A program made the position numbers and the translations under genes. Under the pieces are notes generated by a model that did no database searches, was not told where the DNA came from, and worked only from the letters and a program-made list of their open reading frames with translations. Positions 14,881 to 22,300 of a stretch of DNA of 26,945 bases are shown piece by piece. Position 1 is the stretch's first letter; the number at the start of each line of letters is the position of its first letter. Source of the stretch: a virus; the IMG/VR virus record IMGVR_UViG_3300018024_000376, positions 1 to 26,945 of that record; one strand, written 5' to 3'.

Positions 14881-16134
14881 TTATCTCATGCCCTTTAACT
14901 TGGCCGTGGCTTTGGCGACGTCTTTGAACCAGTCAATGTTGCCGAAGACGCTCATCGTTGTTTCACCAGCCATGCCTGGTTGGTTACGTTCGGCATCTGT
15001 GCCAATCATGCCTTTCCCTGTGGCCTTGTGCGAAGTTTTTGAGGAAACTGCGCCGTCGTCACTCGTGTCCACGAGATTTTCGTTTGTGGTGCCATCCTCA
15101 TCACCATCTGGCTCCTCAGCGTCTTCCGCAGCTCCACTCCCAGAGTCAAGCTGCTGTTGAAGGTCGCTGATTTTCTTGCCGAGTTGCTGTTTCGTGGCCC
15201 TGTTGGCAACTTGTTTCTGAAGGGCTGCAATCTTCGCTCTCATGGCATCCGCTTCTGCAGCGTCGTCTGAGGCGATTTGGTTTTGCAAGCCTTCAAGCTC
15301 CTTCATGAAGTCCGCGTAATTCACTTGTGATGGTGCGCTCTCGCCTTGTCCGTTGTTCGTGTTGACTACGCCTTGTGCTTTATGTGGAGAACTCGCTTGC
15401 TGAGCTGTTTGTTGTTCAGGCAAGGAGTTCACCTCCCTTGAAGTTTTCTTTTCGTTTTCGGGTTCTTGCAGGTCTCCCTTAGAACCCACATCTTTGTTAC
15501 CTTGCGATAACGGTGATAACGGTGGAAGCGCACACACGAATGAGCCTCTTCTTCCGCAACCTTCGCTCCCTGTGCAGGGGTAAGTTTTACATGTTTGACT
15601 CGCATCCATAGCTGCTGCGAATCCTACCGGCTTAAAGTCTGTGTTCTTGTAAGCAGGGCTCGCCACGATGCTAAGTTCCCTGACTTTCGGTTTATGAACG
15701 ATTTCCCACGCATCAGGACAAAGGTGAACAAGCATGCCCTCTTTGCGCGTTTGCTGCAGGCATTTTGAACACTGCACATCATCAGAGTCAATCTGAATGG
15801 AAACGTGGTCAAGATAGCCCTTCAACACTCTCTCAATGATTGGCAAGTCACCGATTTCAGCACGGAACCAAACTTGCCCCAAATCTGCGAACAACTTAGC
15901 CTCAGGGACCTTTCCGATAACGGCCATGGCGCTTTCAGCGTGGTCGATTCTCAACTGAGCGTTGATTAGCCCCTGTGTAAGAAACTCCAAGTCTTCAGCC
16001 GGTACTTGCCATTTATTCGCATTCACGGATGTATCTATGGCCGTACCTTCAATATTGAGCAGATGCTCTCTCAAAGCGAATTGCGCATCTGTGCCCCCTT
16101 GAGCCTTGAACGGAATGAAATAATGCAATTCCAT
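14881..16134 (-). CDS. Prohead protease fused to a coiled-coil scaffold region
   Basis: This is a 417-residue protein. Start ATG 16134 lies just after the upstream TAG (TAGGATG); a longer reading enters the previous gene. Residues 1-165 look like a prohead/XkdF-type serine protease: LRIDHAES (H65), YLDHVSIQI (S112) and RELSIVASPAY (152-162) fit the His, Ser and closing strand positions. A cysteine-bearing insert (C122, C125, C139) separates the Ser and closing strand, and a second Cys group (C182-C201) follows. Residues 205-275 are low complexity. Residues about 278-335 are a coiled coil (FMKELEGLQNQIASDDA, KKISDLQQQLD), the likely scaffold, then an acidic linker and a C-terminal helix. It cuts scaffold and capsid precursors during head maturation. 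Confidence 0.75.
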   Translation of the reverse strand: MELHYFIPFKAQGGTDAQFALREHLLNIEGTAIDTSVNANKWQVPAEDLEFLTQGLINAQLRIDHAESAMAVIGKVPEAKLFADLGQVWFRAEIGDLPIIERVLKGYLDHVSIQIDSDDVQCSKCLQQTRKEGMLVHLCPDAWEIVHKPKVRELSIVASPAYKNTDFKPVGFAAAMDASQTCKTYPCTGSEGCGRRGSFVCALPPLSPLSQGNKDVGSKGDLQEPENEKKTSREVNSLPEQQTAQQASSPHKAQGVVNTNNGQGESAPSQVNYADFMKELEGLQNQIASDDAAEADAMRAKIAALQKQVANRATKQQLGKKISDLQQQLDSGSGAAEDAEEPDGDEDGTTNENLVDTSDDGAVSSKTSHKATGKGMIGTDAERNQPGMAGETTMSVFGNIDWFKDVAKATAKLKGMR

Positions 16135-16135
16135 C

Positions 16136-16744
16136 CTACAGACCTGCCTCTCTTTTGATTTGGTCAAACTCTGAAGCTAACTTCAAAAACGAAGTGGGTT
16201 CTTCAAGAAGGCTTTTCTTTCTTGTCTTCTTGGTTTTTCCAACTTTTGGTTTTTTGGTTTTCGTCTTACCTGTTTTCTTTTTGCTCGTGCCCTTTGTCTT
16301 TTTCGTTGTACTCTTAGGCGCTGCACTCTTTGTTTTCTTTCCACCTTTTGCACGTTTCTGGTCAAACTTTGTCCAGTCACTTTGAAGACTCATTGCCTCT
16401 TCGCTCAGCGCGGAGAATGTTGCACCGCTTTCAAGGAAACTTTTCTGGCTCGCCGGTGTGTAGCCTTCACAGCCGGGTATGCTGCACTTGTTGTGTTCCT
16501 TCCCGAGTTGCTTGCAGGCATTCACAAGTTTCGTGTGTATTTTCTTCTTGATATCCATGCTTAGGTTTGATTGCGGTAGCCAAGAGAATGCATTGTTGAT
16601 GTGGGCTTCGTCAAGTTTTCCGTTCTCATCCTTGTATGGAAAATGCCCCTTGTCCTGGGGGTCCATATAGGCGAATGAAGAGTTTGGAAGGTTCTTCTTT
16701 TTCTTGTATGTCCATTCTTTTGCAAGAAAGATTGTTTCAGACAT
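16136..16744 (-). CDS. Protease-associated domain protein with Lys-rich tail
   Basis: This 202-residue protein has residues 16-80 with the pattern LPNSSFAYMDP, GHFPYKDENGKLDEAHINNA, SWLPQ and KLVNACKQLG. It matches a domain often found beside or fused to phage prohead proteases (DUF6582-like, from memory). A short CSIPGC motif follows (about 87-92). Residues 130-180 are almost entirely K, T and S, so this part is disordered and strongly basic and might bind DNA or the acidic scaffold. It ends at TAG one base before the protease ATG, so the two are coupled and probably cooperate in head assembly. Confidence 0.65.
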   Translation of the reverse strand: MSETIFLAKEWTYKKKKNLPNSSFAYMDPQDKGHFPYKDENGKLDEAHINNAFSWLPQSNLSMDIKKKIHTKLVNACKQLGKEHNKCSIPGCEGYTPASQKSFLESGATFSALSEEAMSLQSDWTKFDQKRAKGGKKTKSAAPKSTTKKTKGTSKKKTGKTKTKKPKVGKTKKTRKKSLLEEPTSFLKLASEFDQIKREAGL

Positions 16745-16756
16745 TTTTTCAACTTC

Positions 16757-17083
16757 TTATTCGTTGCCGTGATTTGTGACTTCCGCAACTTGCAAGAATG
16801 CGTTCATCGCCCTTCGCCTGTATTCATTCCAAGCTTTGAAATCCAGGCAGGTTTTGATTTCTCCCTTTAAATGGGAATCAAGCCATACTCGGCAATCTTC
16901 AGCGCTCTTGAAGTTAGTCTTCAAAAAGGTGAATCCTTGAATTTCCCACCGATCTGTGCCCTTAACTCTTCCCATAACAACCTGCACGCCTGCGACAAAT
17001 GGCTTTGCATGCATCTTGTCAAACTTTTCAAGGGTTTGAACGTTGCATTTCCACATGTTTTTTTCGTTTGTGATGTTTGCCAT
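16757..17083 (-). CDS. Small protease-module protein
   Basis: This 108-residue protein is chosen to start at ATG 17083, one base past the upstream TAA; a start at 17104 would reach into the previous gene. The middle KPFVAGVQVVMGRVKGTDRW, then FTFLKTNFKSAEDCRVWLDS and HLKG, resembles the small domain seen at the front of phage prohead-protease regions, with the pattern F-x-K-x-x-F-x-x-x-x-A-x-x-W-L-x-x-H. The C-terminus is a basic helix. It lies directly upstream of the Lys-rich domain protein and the protease, so the three genes may be a split version of one larger phage protein. Confidence 0.6.
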   Translation of the reverse strand: MANITNEKNMWKCNVQTLEKFDKMHAKPFVAGVQVVMGRVKGTDRWEIQGFTFLKTNFKSAEDCRVWLDSHLKGEIKTCLDFKAWNEYRRRAMNAFLQVAEVTNHGNE

Positions 17084-17084
17084 A

Positions 17085-17573
17085 TTAGTTCGCCAGTCCT
17101 TCACACATGGTTAAAATCGTCTTCTTGTGTGGGATCCACCAAACGTTGTAAATTTGGAAGAGTTTGTTCATGAGGATGTCCTTAACTCTCGCAAACCTTC
17201 TTTTCGTAAAAATGTTCATGACGTAACTGCAGTTCGGGGAAAAGTATTCTTCAGTTAAGAGTATGACATGCGTGCGCATGTTCTTCAAGTTTTTTGTGAC
17301 TACCATGCCCGTGAGCGGATTATAGTGGTATTCATCCTTGCTGAGCTTGCCATAAAAGAATCTGCGGAGCCGGCAGAACCACCAGCAGCTTACGTGTGGC
17401 CTGCGCATCTCATTCGTGTATCTGCAGAGTGTGTGACAAGGCATGCGTGGCCATAAAACGCTGAGTTCTCTTTGAGGCACTGCGGGGGCAGGAGGGATCT
17501 TTGAAGCTTCAATGTGCGCTAATGTCAGGGCGCGCATCTCGCGACCGTATTGTTGCATCGTGCGGTAAATCAT
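17085..17573 (-). CDS. Cysteine-containing hypothetical protein
   Basis: This 162-residue protein has a basic helical start (MIYRTMQQYGREMRALTLAH), then two Cys pairs (PCHTLC near 45-50 and SCWWFC near 62-67) that could bind zinc, a Tyr/Asn-rich stretch, and a C-terminal part with EEYFSPNCSYVMNIFTKRRF. The first ATG is at 17573, inside the end of the zinc-ribbon gene (65-base overlap). The frame stays open for 16 more codons upstream, to a TGA. The protein-like quality of that extension suggests the two genes may once have been one (or the sequence has an indel). Function unknown; it lies in the portal-to-protease interval. Confidence 0.55.
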   Translation of the reverse strand: MIYRTMQQYGREMRALTLAHIEASKIPPAPAVPQRELSVLWPRMPCHTLCRYTNEMRRPHVSCWWFCRLRRFFYGKLSKDEYHYNPLTGMVVTKNLKNMRTHVILLTEEYFSPNCSYVMNIFTKRRFARVKDILMNKLFQIYNVWWIPHKKTILTMCEGLAN

Positions 17574-17817
17574 GCCCGGCGGTATGATTTGTCTTTGATA
17601 GTATTGTGTTGGCAGTGTTCATTCCTCTCGGCATTTCAACTGCGAATCTTTGCAGGTTGCAATGACAGCGCAAACACTTTCTCGGCAATTCGTGGATTAG
17701 CTGACTCGTTCCATCTTTCATTAGCAAAATCATTGGTTGCGGTCCGTAGACGGTTTTACACTCTGGGCATGCCATTTGCACAAGCTTCTCATTCTTTTTT
17801 CCGTTCACGTGCATCAT
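17509..17817 (-). CDS. Zinc-ribbon protein
   Basis: This 102-residue protein has residues 15-55 forming a zinc ribbon: M-A-CPEC near 17-20 and KCLRCHC near 48-52, about 28 residues apart. The last 35 residues overlap the next gene and look less protein-like than the other frame, so the true end may differ. It overlaps the preceding gene by 29 bases. Zinc ribbons are common in archaeal viral proteins as DNA- or protein-binding folds; the role here is unknown. It is part of a run of cysteine-bearing small genes between portal and protease. Confidence 0.55.
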   Translation of the reverse strand: MMHVNGKKNEKLVQMACPECKTVYGPQPMILLMKDGTSQLIHELPRKCLRCHCNLQRFAVEMPRGMNTANTILSKTNHTAGHDLPHDATIRSRDARPDISAH

Positions 17818-18103
17818 CTCGCGCCATCCTGAAAGTTGGGTGCTGCTCGTTTTGCTTTTGAGTTTGAATTATCGTGACCATGATGCCTATGCGATTGACA
17901 GCGGCCGTGTTAATGTCATCAAGAAGGATTCTCTGCATCCAAGGTGGCAGCTTTGCAATTTGTCTAAGATTATCAAGAATTGCGCGTTTCATGGGTGGTG
18001 AAAGCGCATCCAGCTCGACAATAAGCTCCCCCTCTAACCTGAGGAACTCATCAATTTCCTTCTCCGTTTTGCCTCTAAACAATGGATTTTCTTTTTCAGA
18101 CAT
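17789..18103 (-). CDS. Small helical protein, paralogue of the gene at 2826-3032
   Basis: This is a 104-residue protein. ATG 18103 follows the upstream stop by one base (TGAAATG); a longer reading to 18259 would run through the upstream gene in another frame and is rejected. An acidic N-terminal helix (KTEKEIDEFLRLEGELIVEL) is followed by the conserved core PPWMQRILLDDINTAAVNR (about 59-77), then a Met/Ile helix and a basic tail (MARDDARERKKE). The core matches the 68-residue protein at the other end of the virion module at 12 of 19 residues. The family is unknown to me; all-alpha and soluble. Confidence 0.68.
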   Translation of the reverse strand: MSEKENPLFRGKTEKEIDEFLRLEGELIVELDALSPPMKRAILDNLRQIAKLPPWMQRILLDDINTAAVNRIGIMVTIIQTQKQNEQHPTFRMARDDARERKKE

Positions 18104-18104
18104 T

Positions 18105-18386
18105 TCAATCAACTCTGATAATCGTGCACTCACAATTGACGTGAATGTTGGGTGCGAAGGTGTCTTCGTCAATCCACTCGCCATAATCAAACATGCCCAG
18201 CAGGTCGTCGGGGTTCTCAAGCTCGTATGTGTCATCCTTATACTTCTGGCATTCTTCACATGTCTTGTCGCCAGTCACAACGAAGGCCCACGTGGTCGTA
18301 GGCGATTCCTGTTCTTCCCCTGCAGTGGCTGCTTTGAAAGCTCTGAATACCTCACAAGCCAAAAGAGCATCACTGTACCTCGGCAA
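18105..18386 (-). CDS. Minimal MuF/SPP1 gp7-like minor head protein
   Basis: This 93-residue protein overlaps the portal gene end by 17 bases. It has a TTG start with AAGGAAG seven bases before it. It keeps only the C-terminal mark of Mu gpF/SPP1 gp7 minor head proteins: TGDKTCEECQKYKDDTY (C43, C46), then APNIHVNCECTIIRV (H82, C85, C87), the usual C-x2-C ... H-x-N-C-x-C zinc-binding end. Normal family members are several times longer with a helical N-terminal part, which is missing here. Standing directly after the portal, as MuF genes do, it probably acts inside the head near the portal. The extreme shortening is unusual. Confidence 0.7.
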   Translation of the reverse strand: MPRYSDALLACEVFRAFKAATAGEEQESPTTTWAFVVTGDKTCEECQKYKDDTYELENPDDLLGMFDYGEWIDEDTFAPNIHVNCECTIIRVD

Positions 18387-19803
18387 TCAGATACTTCCTT
18401 TTGACTCGCATTTGAGCTGATGTTCCGCCTGATTGGTTCTGAGGAAGCATCTCTTGAACGGCTGTTCCGCCGCTTGCCTGCTGAGTCACGCTTACACCGA
18501 CTCTTTCAGGAAGCACTTGCAACTGTGGAATCTCTTCTGCCGGGAACTCTTCTGGAAAGCCGAGTTGCGCCCTTGCTTCTGAAATGGCTGAAACACCGTC
18601 CTTCACGAGAAGATCTAAGTATTTCGCCTTATCTCCAGTTGTGGGCTCCCATATGGGTCTCCACTTGCAATGCGGAATCTCTTTGCCTACGCCAAACTTT
18701 GCATCTATAAGTTGCTTGAACAAAACTGTTTCAAGCGTATCTCCGAGAGATTCTTGCCCCATTCGTAAGCGTGTAACGAACTCTTGCATCACGATGTCTG
18801 CAGTGGCCCGATTTGTGCCCTTTGAATCTCCAAGGAAAATCTCTGGCACTCCGAGCACGGCTTTCCTCTGGTTATGAAGGTAGTCAATCCACCACTGAAC
18901 GTTAATCTCACGAGTCATGCTTGTCATCGTTTTGACGGTGACATCGCCTCTAACGAAAACATCTGTGGCTGCGTCTCTGTTTTGAAAAGCTTGGACAACG
19001 CCTGATAACGCTGAATCACTGAAAGGTCTGTCCGGTGTGCCGCAGGTGACGATGAGCATAGGCTTCGTGTAAATCTTCATTATTGTGGCCATGTCCGTCT
19101 GGAAATCATCAATCAGGCTTTGAACGAGGATTAGGGGCCTAAGCTGGCTTGTGCCGTAGCTGTACTCGTACCACCAACTTTTGGGGCACCACTTGAAATG
19201 GATGATGTCTTCCGCTTCAAAAGTCACTGGTGGAAAGGTTAACAGTTGAATGTAACCGAAAACATTGCCGTAAGCGTCTCTGCGCACTCTCATGTAAACA
19301 GGATCAAGAGGCTTAAGCCACCAATCGTCAACATCAGAGTCTTCATCTCTGCAAACCTCTATGTAGGCGTTGCCAGAGATGTACATGTCCGCTGAAACGA
19401 CTCGCAAGGTTTGCAGAACATTGTGTTCATCAAGCCAGTCCGTGAGCCAACTTCTGACGTCGTCATCGCCGCCTTCAAGTTCGAAGCCGTTGCTTATCAT
19501 CAAGTTAATGGTGACGTCCACGCTGGCCTTGATGAAGGGTGTGAACGTGTAGAGTTCCTTGTACTTCGGTAAATCCTCTATGGGTTGGGCGCCCCAAACC
19601 CTTTCCCAATAGGCAATGTATGGTGGAGTTATGAAGCCGACGCCTGAGTCTTTAATCACGTACTTGTTCAGGTAACCCCAAAGACCGGGGTCATATCTCC
19701 AGTTTACCGGGATTTCTTCTTGAATCTGCTTCGCAGAGATATCTGGAGGTACATCCCTTTGAGCAAGCACAGTGCCCGCTGGCTTCACTGCTTTAAACGG
19801 CAT
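18370..19803 (-). CDS. Portal protein
   Basis: This 477-residue protein has GGTGA six bases before ATG. It has the usual portal layout: N-terminal arm, TFTPFIKASVDVTINLMIS (near 85-105), an alpha/beta wing (DMYISGNAYIEVCRDEDSD; LDPVYMRVRRDAYGNVFGYI), EDIIHFKWCP, YSYGTSQLRPLILVQSLIDD and then the stem and clip region with AVLGVPEIFLGDSKGTNRA and ATADIVMQEFVTRLRMGQE, typical of HK97/SPP1-type portals. The C-terminus is a disordered Gln/Ser/Gly tail. The portal forms the ring through which DNA is packed by the terminase encoded just upstream. Length is normal for the family. Confidence 0.9.
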   Translation of the reverse strand: MPFKAVKPAGTVLAQRDVPPDISAKQIQEEIPVNWRYDPGLWGYLNKYVIKDSGVGFITPPYIAYWERVWGAQPIEDLPKYKELYTFTPFIKASVDVTINLMISNGFELEGGDDDVRSWLTDWLDEHNVLQTLRVVSADMYISGNAYIEVCRDEDSDVDDWWLKPLDPVYMRVRRDAYGNVFGYIQLLTFPPVTFEAEDIIHFKWCPKSWWYEYSYGTSQLRPLILVQSLIDDFQTDMATIMKIYTKPMLIVTCGTPDRPFSDSALSGVVQAFQNRDAATDVFVRGDVTVKTMTSMTREINVQWWIDYLHNQRKAVLGVPEIFLGDSKGTNRATADIVMQEFVTRLRMGQESLGDTLETVLFKQLIDAKFGVGKEIPHCKWRPIWEPTTGDKAKYLDLLVKDGVSAISEARAQLGFPEEFPAEEIPQLQVLPERVGVSVTQQASGGTAVQEMLPQNQSGGTSAQMRVKRKYLIAEVQ

Positions 19804-19817
19804 CAGAACTCACCGGA

Positions 19818-20030
19818 TTATTGTGTTTTCTCTTTCTCCTTCACAATGACTGCGAGCGGCGAAGATTGCTCTTCTTTTCGCAGCACGATTCTCACTTCTT
19901 CGAAACTCGCGACTTTCGAAATGTCAACGCCGTCTATGAGTATATGCAAGTCTTTGATGTCGCCCGCTAGCTCTATGCCGAGAGCTTTCAAAGTTCCTCT
20001 TGAGGAAGCGATGAATACTTCTGTCTCCAT
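19818..20030 (-). CDS. Small hypothetical protein between terminase and portal
   Basis: This 70-residue protein is mixed alpha/beta (METEVFIASSRGTLKALGIE, DLHILIDGVDISKVASFEEV, RIVLRKEEQ) with a Lys/Glu-rich tail. It is fully co-directional and fills the gap between terminase and portal with short spacers on both sides. The ribosome site is weak. The strand pattern with I-D-G-V-D-I resembles small phage proteins in this position, but no family is recognised. Confidence 0.65.
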   Translation of the reverse strand: METEVFIASSRGTLKALGIELAGDIKDLHILIDGVDISKVASFEEVRIVLRKEEQSSPLAVIVKEKEKTQ

Positions 20031-20054
20031 GATTTTTCAACTTCGTTCATTTGT

Positions 20055-21437
20055 TTAATGTGGTATGAATGCGACGCCTTTGCCGGGCAACGGGGCCTGA
20101 ATCGCTCCGTACACGGCCAGAGCCATGCTCCAAAACACGTCGTCATGTGAGCCATCTGGATGGCTGAAGCGAAGGTGACCGGTCTTCATGAGCTCGTACT
20201 TTTCAATGTTAAGCTCAGCAGTCAAGTCTACGTCTTGAATTTTCGTCGCCGGCACGTATGGAATTTTCACTTCGCCGCAGCGCATTTTTTCCCTTAAAAT
20301 CGTGGCCATCTCTTCTTTCGACTGCACCGTGAAGGTTACGCCGTTGACGCCCTGGATCCCGCTGCGAACCATGTCCTCAACGATGTAGCCTCCCACGCCA
20401 GTGATGTCTGCGTAAACGGCCCTGATTTCCCGCCAGCGATCCTGAAGACTCTTCGTGTAGCCGATGACGCTTGCATACTCTGTTTTCAGTGGAAAACGGT
20501 GAACGTGCACCATCTTGAGCACACTCCCGATTCTTTGAAGGACCAGGACCACACTGGAATCCTGCTCTTTCCCAAAATCGACCCCGACATAAAACTCGCC
20601 TTGGAGTGTGTCCTGAAAATCATATGGCTGCAAGTTGCTATCGATACAGTTGACAATCAGGCTCTGCGTCAGCCAAGCGTCGATGTCCTCAACAAACTCG
20701 GCCATGAACTCACGTTGAAACCGCTCCGCTGGCAGCTGAGCCCGCATCTCGTCGACGAAACTCTGTTTCACAAGGCCGCTACGAACTACGTCCTCGCAGG
20801 TCACAACGTGCTTGCTGAACTCGCTGCTCTGAGTCATCCGGTAGAACACGCTGTCCTTATTCCACGGCGTGCTTGACGCGATAAGAACGCCATCCGTAGT
20901 ACTGAGCATCGGGTACAATATATCGTAAAAGACTAGGTCATCATCCCTGAAGAAGTTTGCTTCATCAGGCAAAACCTGGTGGGCGGTGTATCCGCGTAGG
21001 AGCTGAGGACTGTTAGGCAAGGCCACGATGCGGCTGCCGTTCTTGAAACGAACCGTGGCTCTCTGCAGCTTTTCAATCATTTGCAGATATCGTTCCTTTG
21101 GCAAGCTTGCGAGAAAATCCTGAATCCTATCGCTCATTATCATCGACTGTCGCAATGATGGTGCCACGATCAACGTTAGAGTCTTCGGGTGAACAAGCGC
21201 AAACCAAATCGCCCTCAAAGCGATACAAGTTGTCTTACCAGACTGTCGACTCCACCTCACGACAATACGTTTGGAAGTATCTCGCAGAAGCTTCGCCTGG
21301 TACTCGTTGCACTTGAACCCGAAAACGTGAAGGGCGAACGTCGCTGGATCAGAGGGGATCTCCAAAGGTTCACTTGGACGGCGCGCCTTCAGCTGCCTCT
21401 TCAACCGTTTTAGCCTGGTCTTCTGGCATTGTTTCAT
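20055..21437 (-). CDS. terL: Terminase large subunit
   Basis: This 460-residue DNA-packaging motor has an ATPase domain with Walker A RWSRQSGKTT (61-70, K68), Walker B VLPDEANFF (155-163, D158/E159) and a coupling motif IASSTPW (186-192). The nuclease domain has three acidic motifs: YVGVDFGKEQDSS (D287), AVYADITGVGG (D344) and HDDVFWSMALA (D432/D433). All expected catalytic residues are present, and the length is normal. The start ATG lies 68 bases inside the end of the preceding small-terminase candidate; an in-frame TTG at residue 12 is possible. It cuts and threads genomic DNA into the head through the portal encoded two genes later. Confidence 0.95.
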   Translation of the reverse strand: MKQCQKTRLKRLKRQLKARRPSEPLEIPSDPATFALHVFGFKCNEYQAKLLRDTSKRIVVRWSRQSGKTTCIALRAIWFALVHPKTLTLIVAPSLRQSMIMSDRIQDFLASLPKERYLQMIEKLQRATVRFKNGSRIVALPNSPQLLRGYTAHQVLPDEANFFRDDDLVFYDILYPMLSTTDGVLIASSTPWNKDSVFYRMTQSSEFSKHVVTCEDVVRSGLVKQSFVDEMRAQLPAERFQREFMAEFVEDIDAWLTQSLIVNCIDSNLQPYDFQDTLQGEFYVGVDFGKEQDSSVVLVLQRIGSVLKMVHVHRFPLKTEYASVIGYTKSLQDRWREIRAVYADITGVGGYIVEDMVRSGIQGVNGVTFTVQSKEEMATILREKMRCGEVKIPYVPATKIQDVDLTAELNIEKYELMKTGHLRFSHPDGSHDDVFWSMALAVYGAIQAPLPGKGVAFIPH

Positions 21438-21819
21438 TCAAAAACTTCTCCAGTTCAGCAAGGTCCTCATCAACTTGCTTCTCATCAAAACCTTTGCCAA
21501 TGTTCTGCAGGATCTGGGCGATGTACCCGGCGACCCTCGTCCAACCCTGCCGCTCCTTCAACGTGATAAGATGCATCTTCCCTTCCAAACGTTGATACTG
21601 AACCTGCCCACGCGCGATTGCGGAAGCAAAATCGAAAAGCTGCTCCAACTGCCTAATCGTCTTCATGCGTAGCTGCTGCGTGTCAAGCTTCACGCGACGC
21701 CTTATCTGAAAAATACGGCCCGCCATCACATCATTGAAAGATCGCCGGGCACGCAACGATTGCCCCTTACCTGCTCTTTTCAACTCTGAGAACTCCCCGG
21801 CCCAGGCTTGTGTTATCAC
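21370..21819 (-). CDS. Terminase small subunit candidate
   Basis: This 149-residue helical protein has a GTG start that shares GTGA with the stop of the upstream gene. The N-terminal part is basic (RAGKGQSLRARRSFNDVMAG, RIFQIRRRVKLDTQQLR) and could contact DNA. The centre is helical (KTIRQLEQLFDFASAIARGQ) and the C-terminus acidic and coiled (FDEKQVDEDLAELEKFLNE), like many small terminases that form rings. No clear helix-turn-helix motif is visible. The call is mainly from its place just before, and overlapping, the large subunit. Confidence 0.6.
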   Translation of the reverse strand: MITQAWAGEFSELKRAGKGQSLRARRSFNDVMAGRIFQIRRRVKLDTQQLRMKTIRQLEQLFDFASAIARGQVQYQRLEGKMHLITLKERQGWTRVAGYIAQILQNIGKGFDEKQVDEDLAELEKFLNETMPEDQAKTVEEAAEGAPSK

Positions 21820-22043
21820 TCTGTTTGGAAGCTTCCCTTTCCGCGCGAGTCAACCAAGACCTCGCCTCGTTCAAGTGCAGGCACTGAGCCGACTTGAACT
21901 GGCTCCTTAAGCAGTGCCAGAACGTCGGTGCGGGTCATTCTGCAGATTCTTTCGCACCTCACTCGGTCATGGAAACTGCTGGAAAGGATGATTCGGCGAG
22001 CTTGTCTCACCTGCTCTTTTTCTCTGGTTCGTCTGTGCGTCAT
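21816..22043 (-). CDS. Small basic hypothetical protein
   Basis: This 75-residue protein starts at ATG 22043, sharing ATGA with the stop of the preceding gene. A longer reading to 22148 enters that gene in another frame and is not used. The N-terminal 45 residues are very basic (THRRTREKEQVRQARRIILS, HDRVRCERICRMTR), and the rest is mixed (TDVLALLKEPVQVGS, LERGEVLVDS). It may bind DNA. It is tightly coupled on both sides, leading into the terminase genes; no family is recognised. Confidence 0.5.
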   Translation of the reverse strand: MTHRRTREKEQVRQARRIILSSSFHDRVRCERICRMTRTDVLALLKEPVQVGSVPALERGEVLVDSRGKGSFQTE

Positions 22044-22231
22044 GGTTCCCACTCGCGCCACTCGAGGCGGCAATCTTCGAATGCAAGCAGAGAATACCTT
22101 GCGAATTGAAATATCGCACGGTACCGTGGACAGGGCCTTATACAACACTTTGTAAATGGCTTTTCCGGAAAGCGCCCGCTGTACTCAGATAACCTTTCTA
22201 TTTCCTGTTCTGAAAAGCATAACGTCGTCAT
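22040..22231 (-). CDS. First gene of the late operon, small hypothetical protein
   Basis: This 63-residue protein begins MTTLCFSEQEIERLSEYSGR, which is mostly helical; a Cys pair (KCCIRPCPRY) and an aromatic, acidic end (FEDCRLEWREWEP) follow. No strong ribosome site is visible, so it may be translated from a short-leader or leaderless mRNA. Upstream, after 65 bases, comes the metallo-beta-lactamase gene end, so the late transcript probably starts in this gap. An AATATAGG-type box and a GCGCGCGCTA copy lie in it. Function unknown. Confidence 0.5.
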   Translation of the reverse strand: MTTLCFSEQEIERLSEYSGRFPEKPFTKCCIRPCPRYRAIFQFARYSLLAFEDCRLEWREWEP

Positions 22232-22290
22232 GATTGCAGATGAAATCGAAGCCGATCTCTATCAGTTATTATGTTTCTCCTATATTGTGA

Positions 22291-22300
22291 GCGCGCGCTA
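22291..22300. repeat. 10-bp GCGCGCGCTA direct repeat, copy 1
   Basis: This exact 10-base string also occurs at 23381-23390. This copy includes the stop codon of the metallo-beta-lactamase gene and lies 60-69 bases upstream of the first late gene. Confidence 0.6.

Noticed and set aside
18104-18259. Upstream extension of the 104-residue paralogue gene
   Set aside because: It overlaps the MuF-like gene in another frame, and the conserved part begins after ATG 18103, which follows the upstream stop by one base.
22044-22148. Upstream extension of the 75-residue gene
   Set aside because: The ATGA junction at 22040-22043 gives a coupled start, and the extension lies inside the preceding gene.
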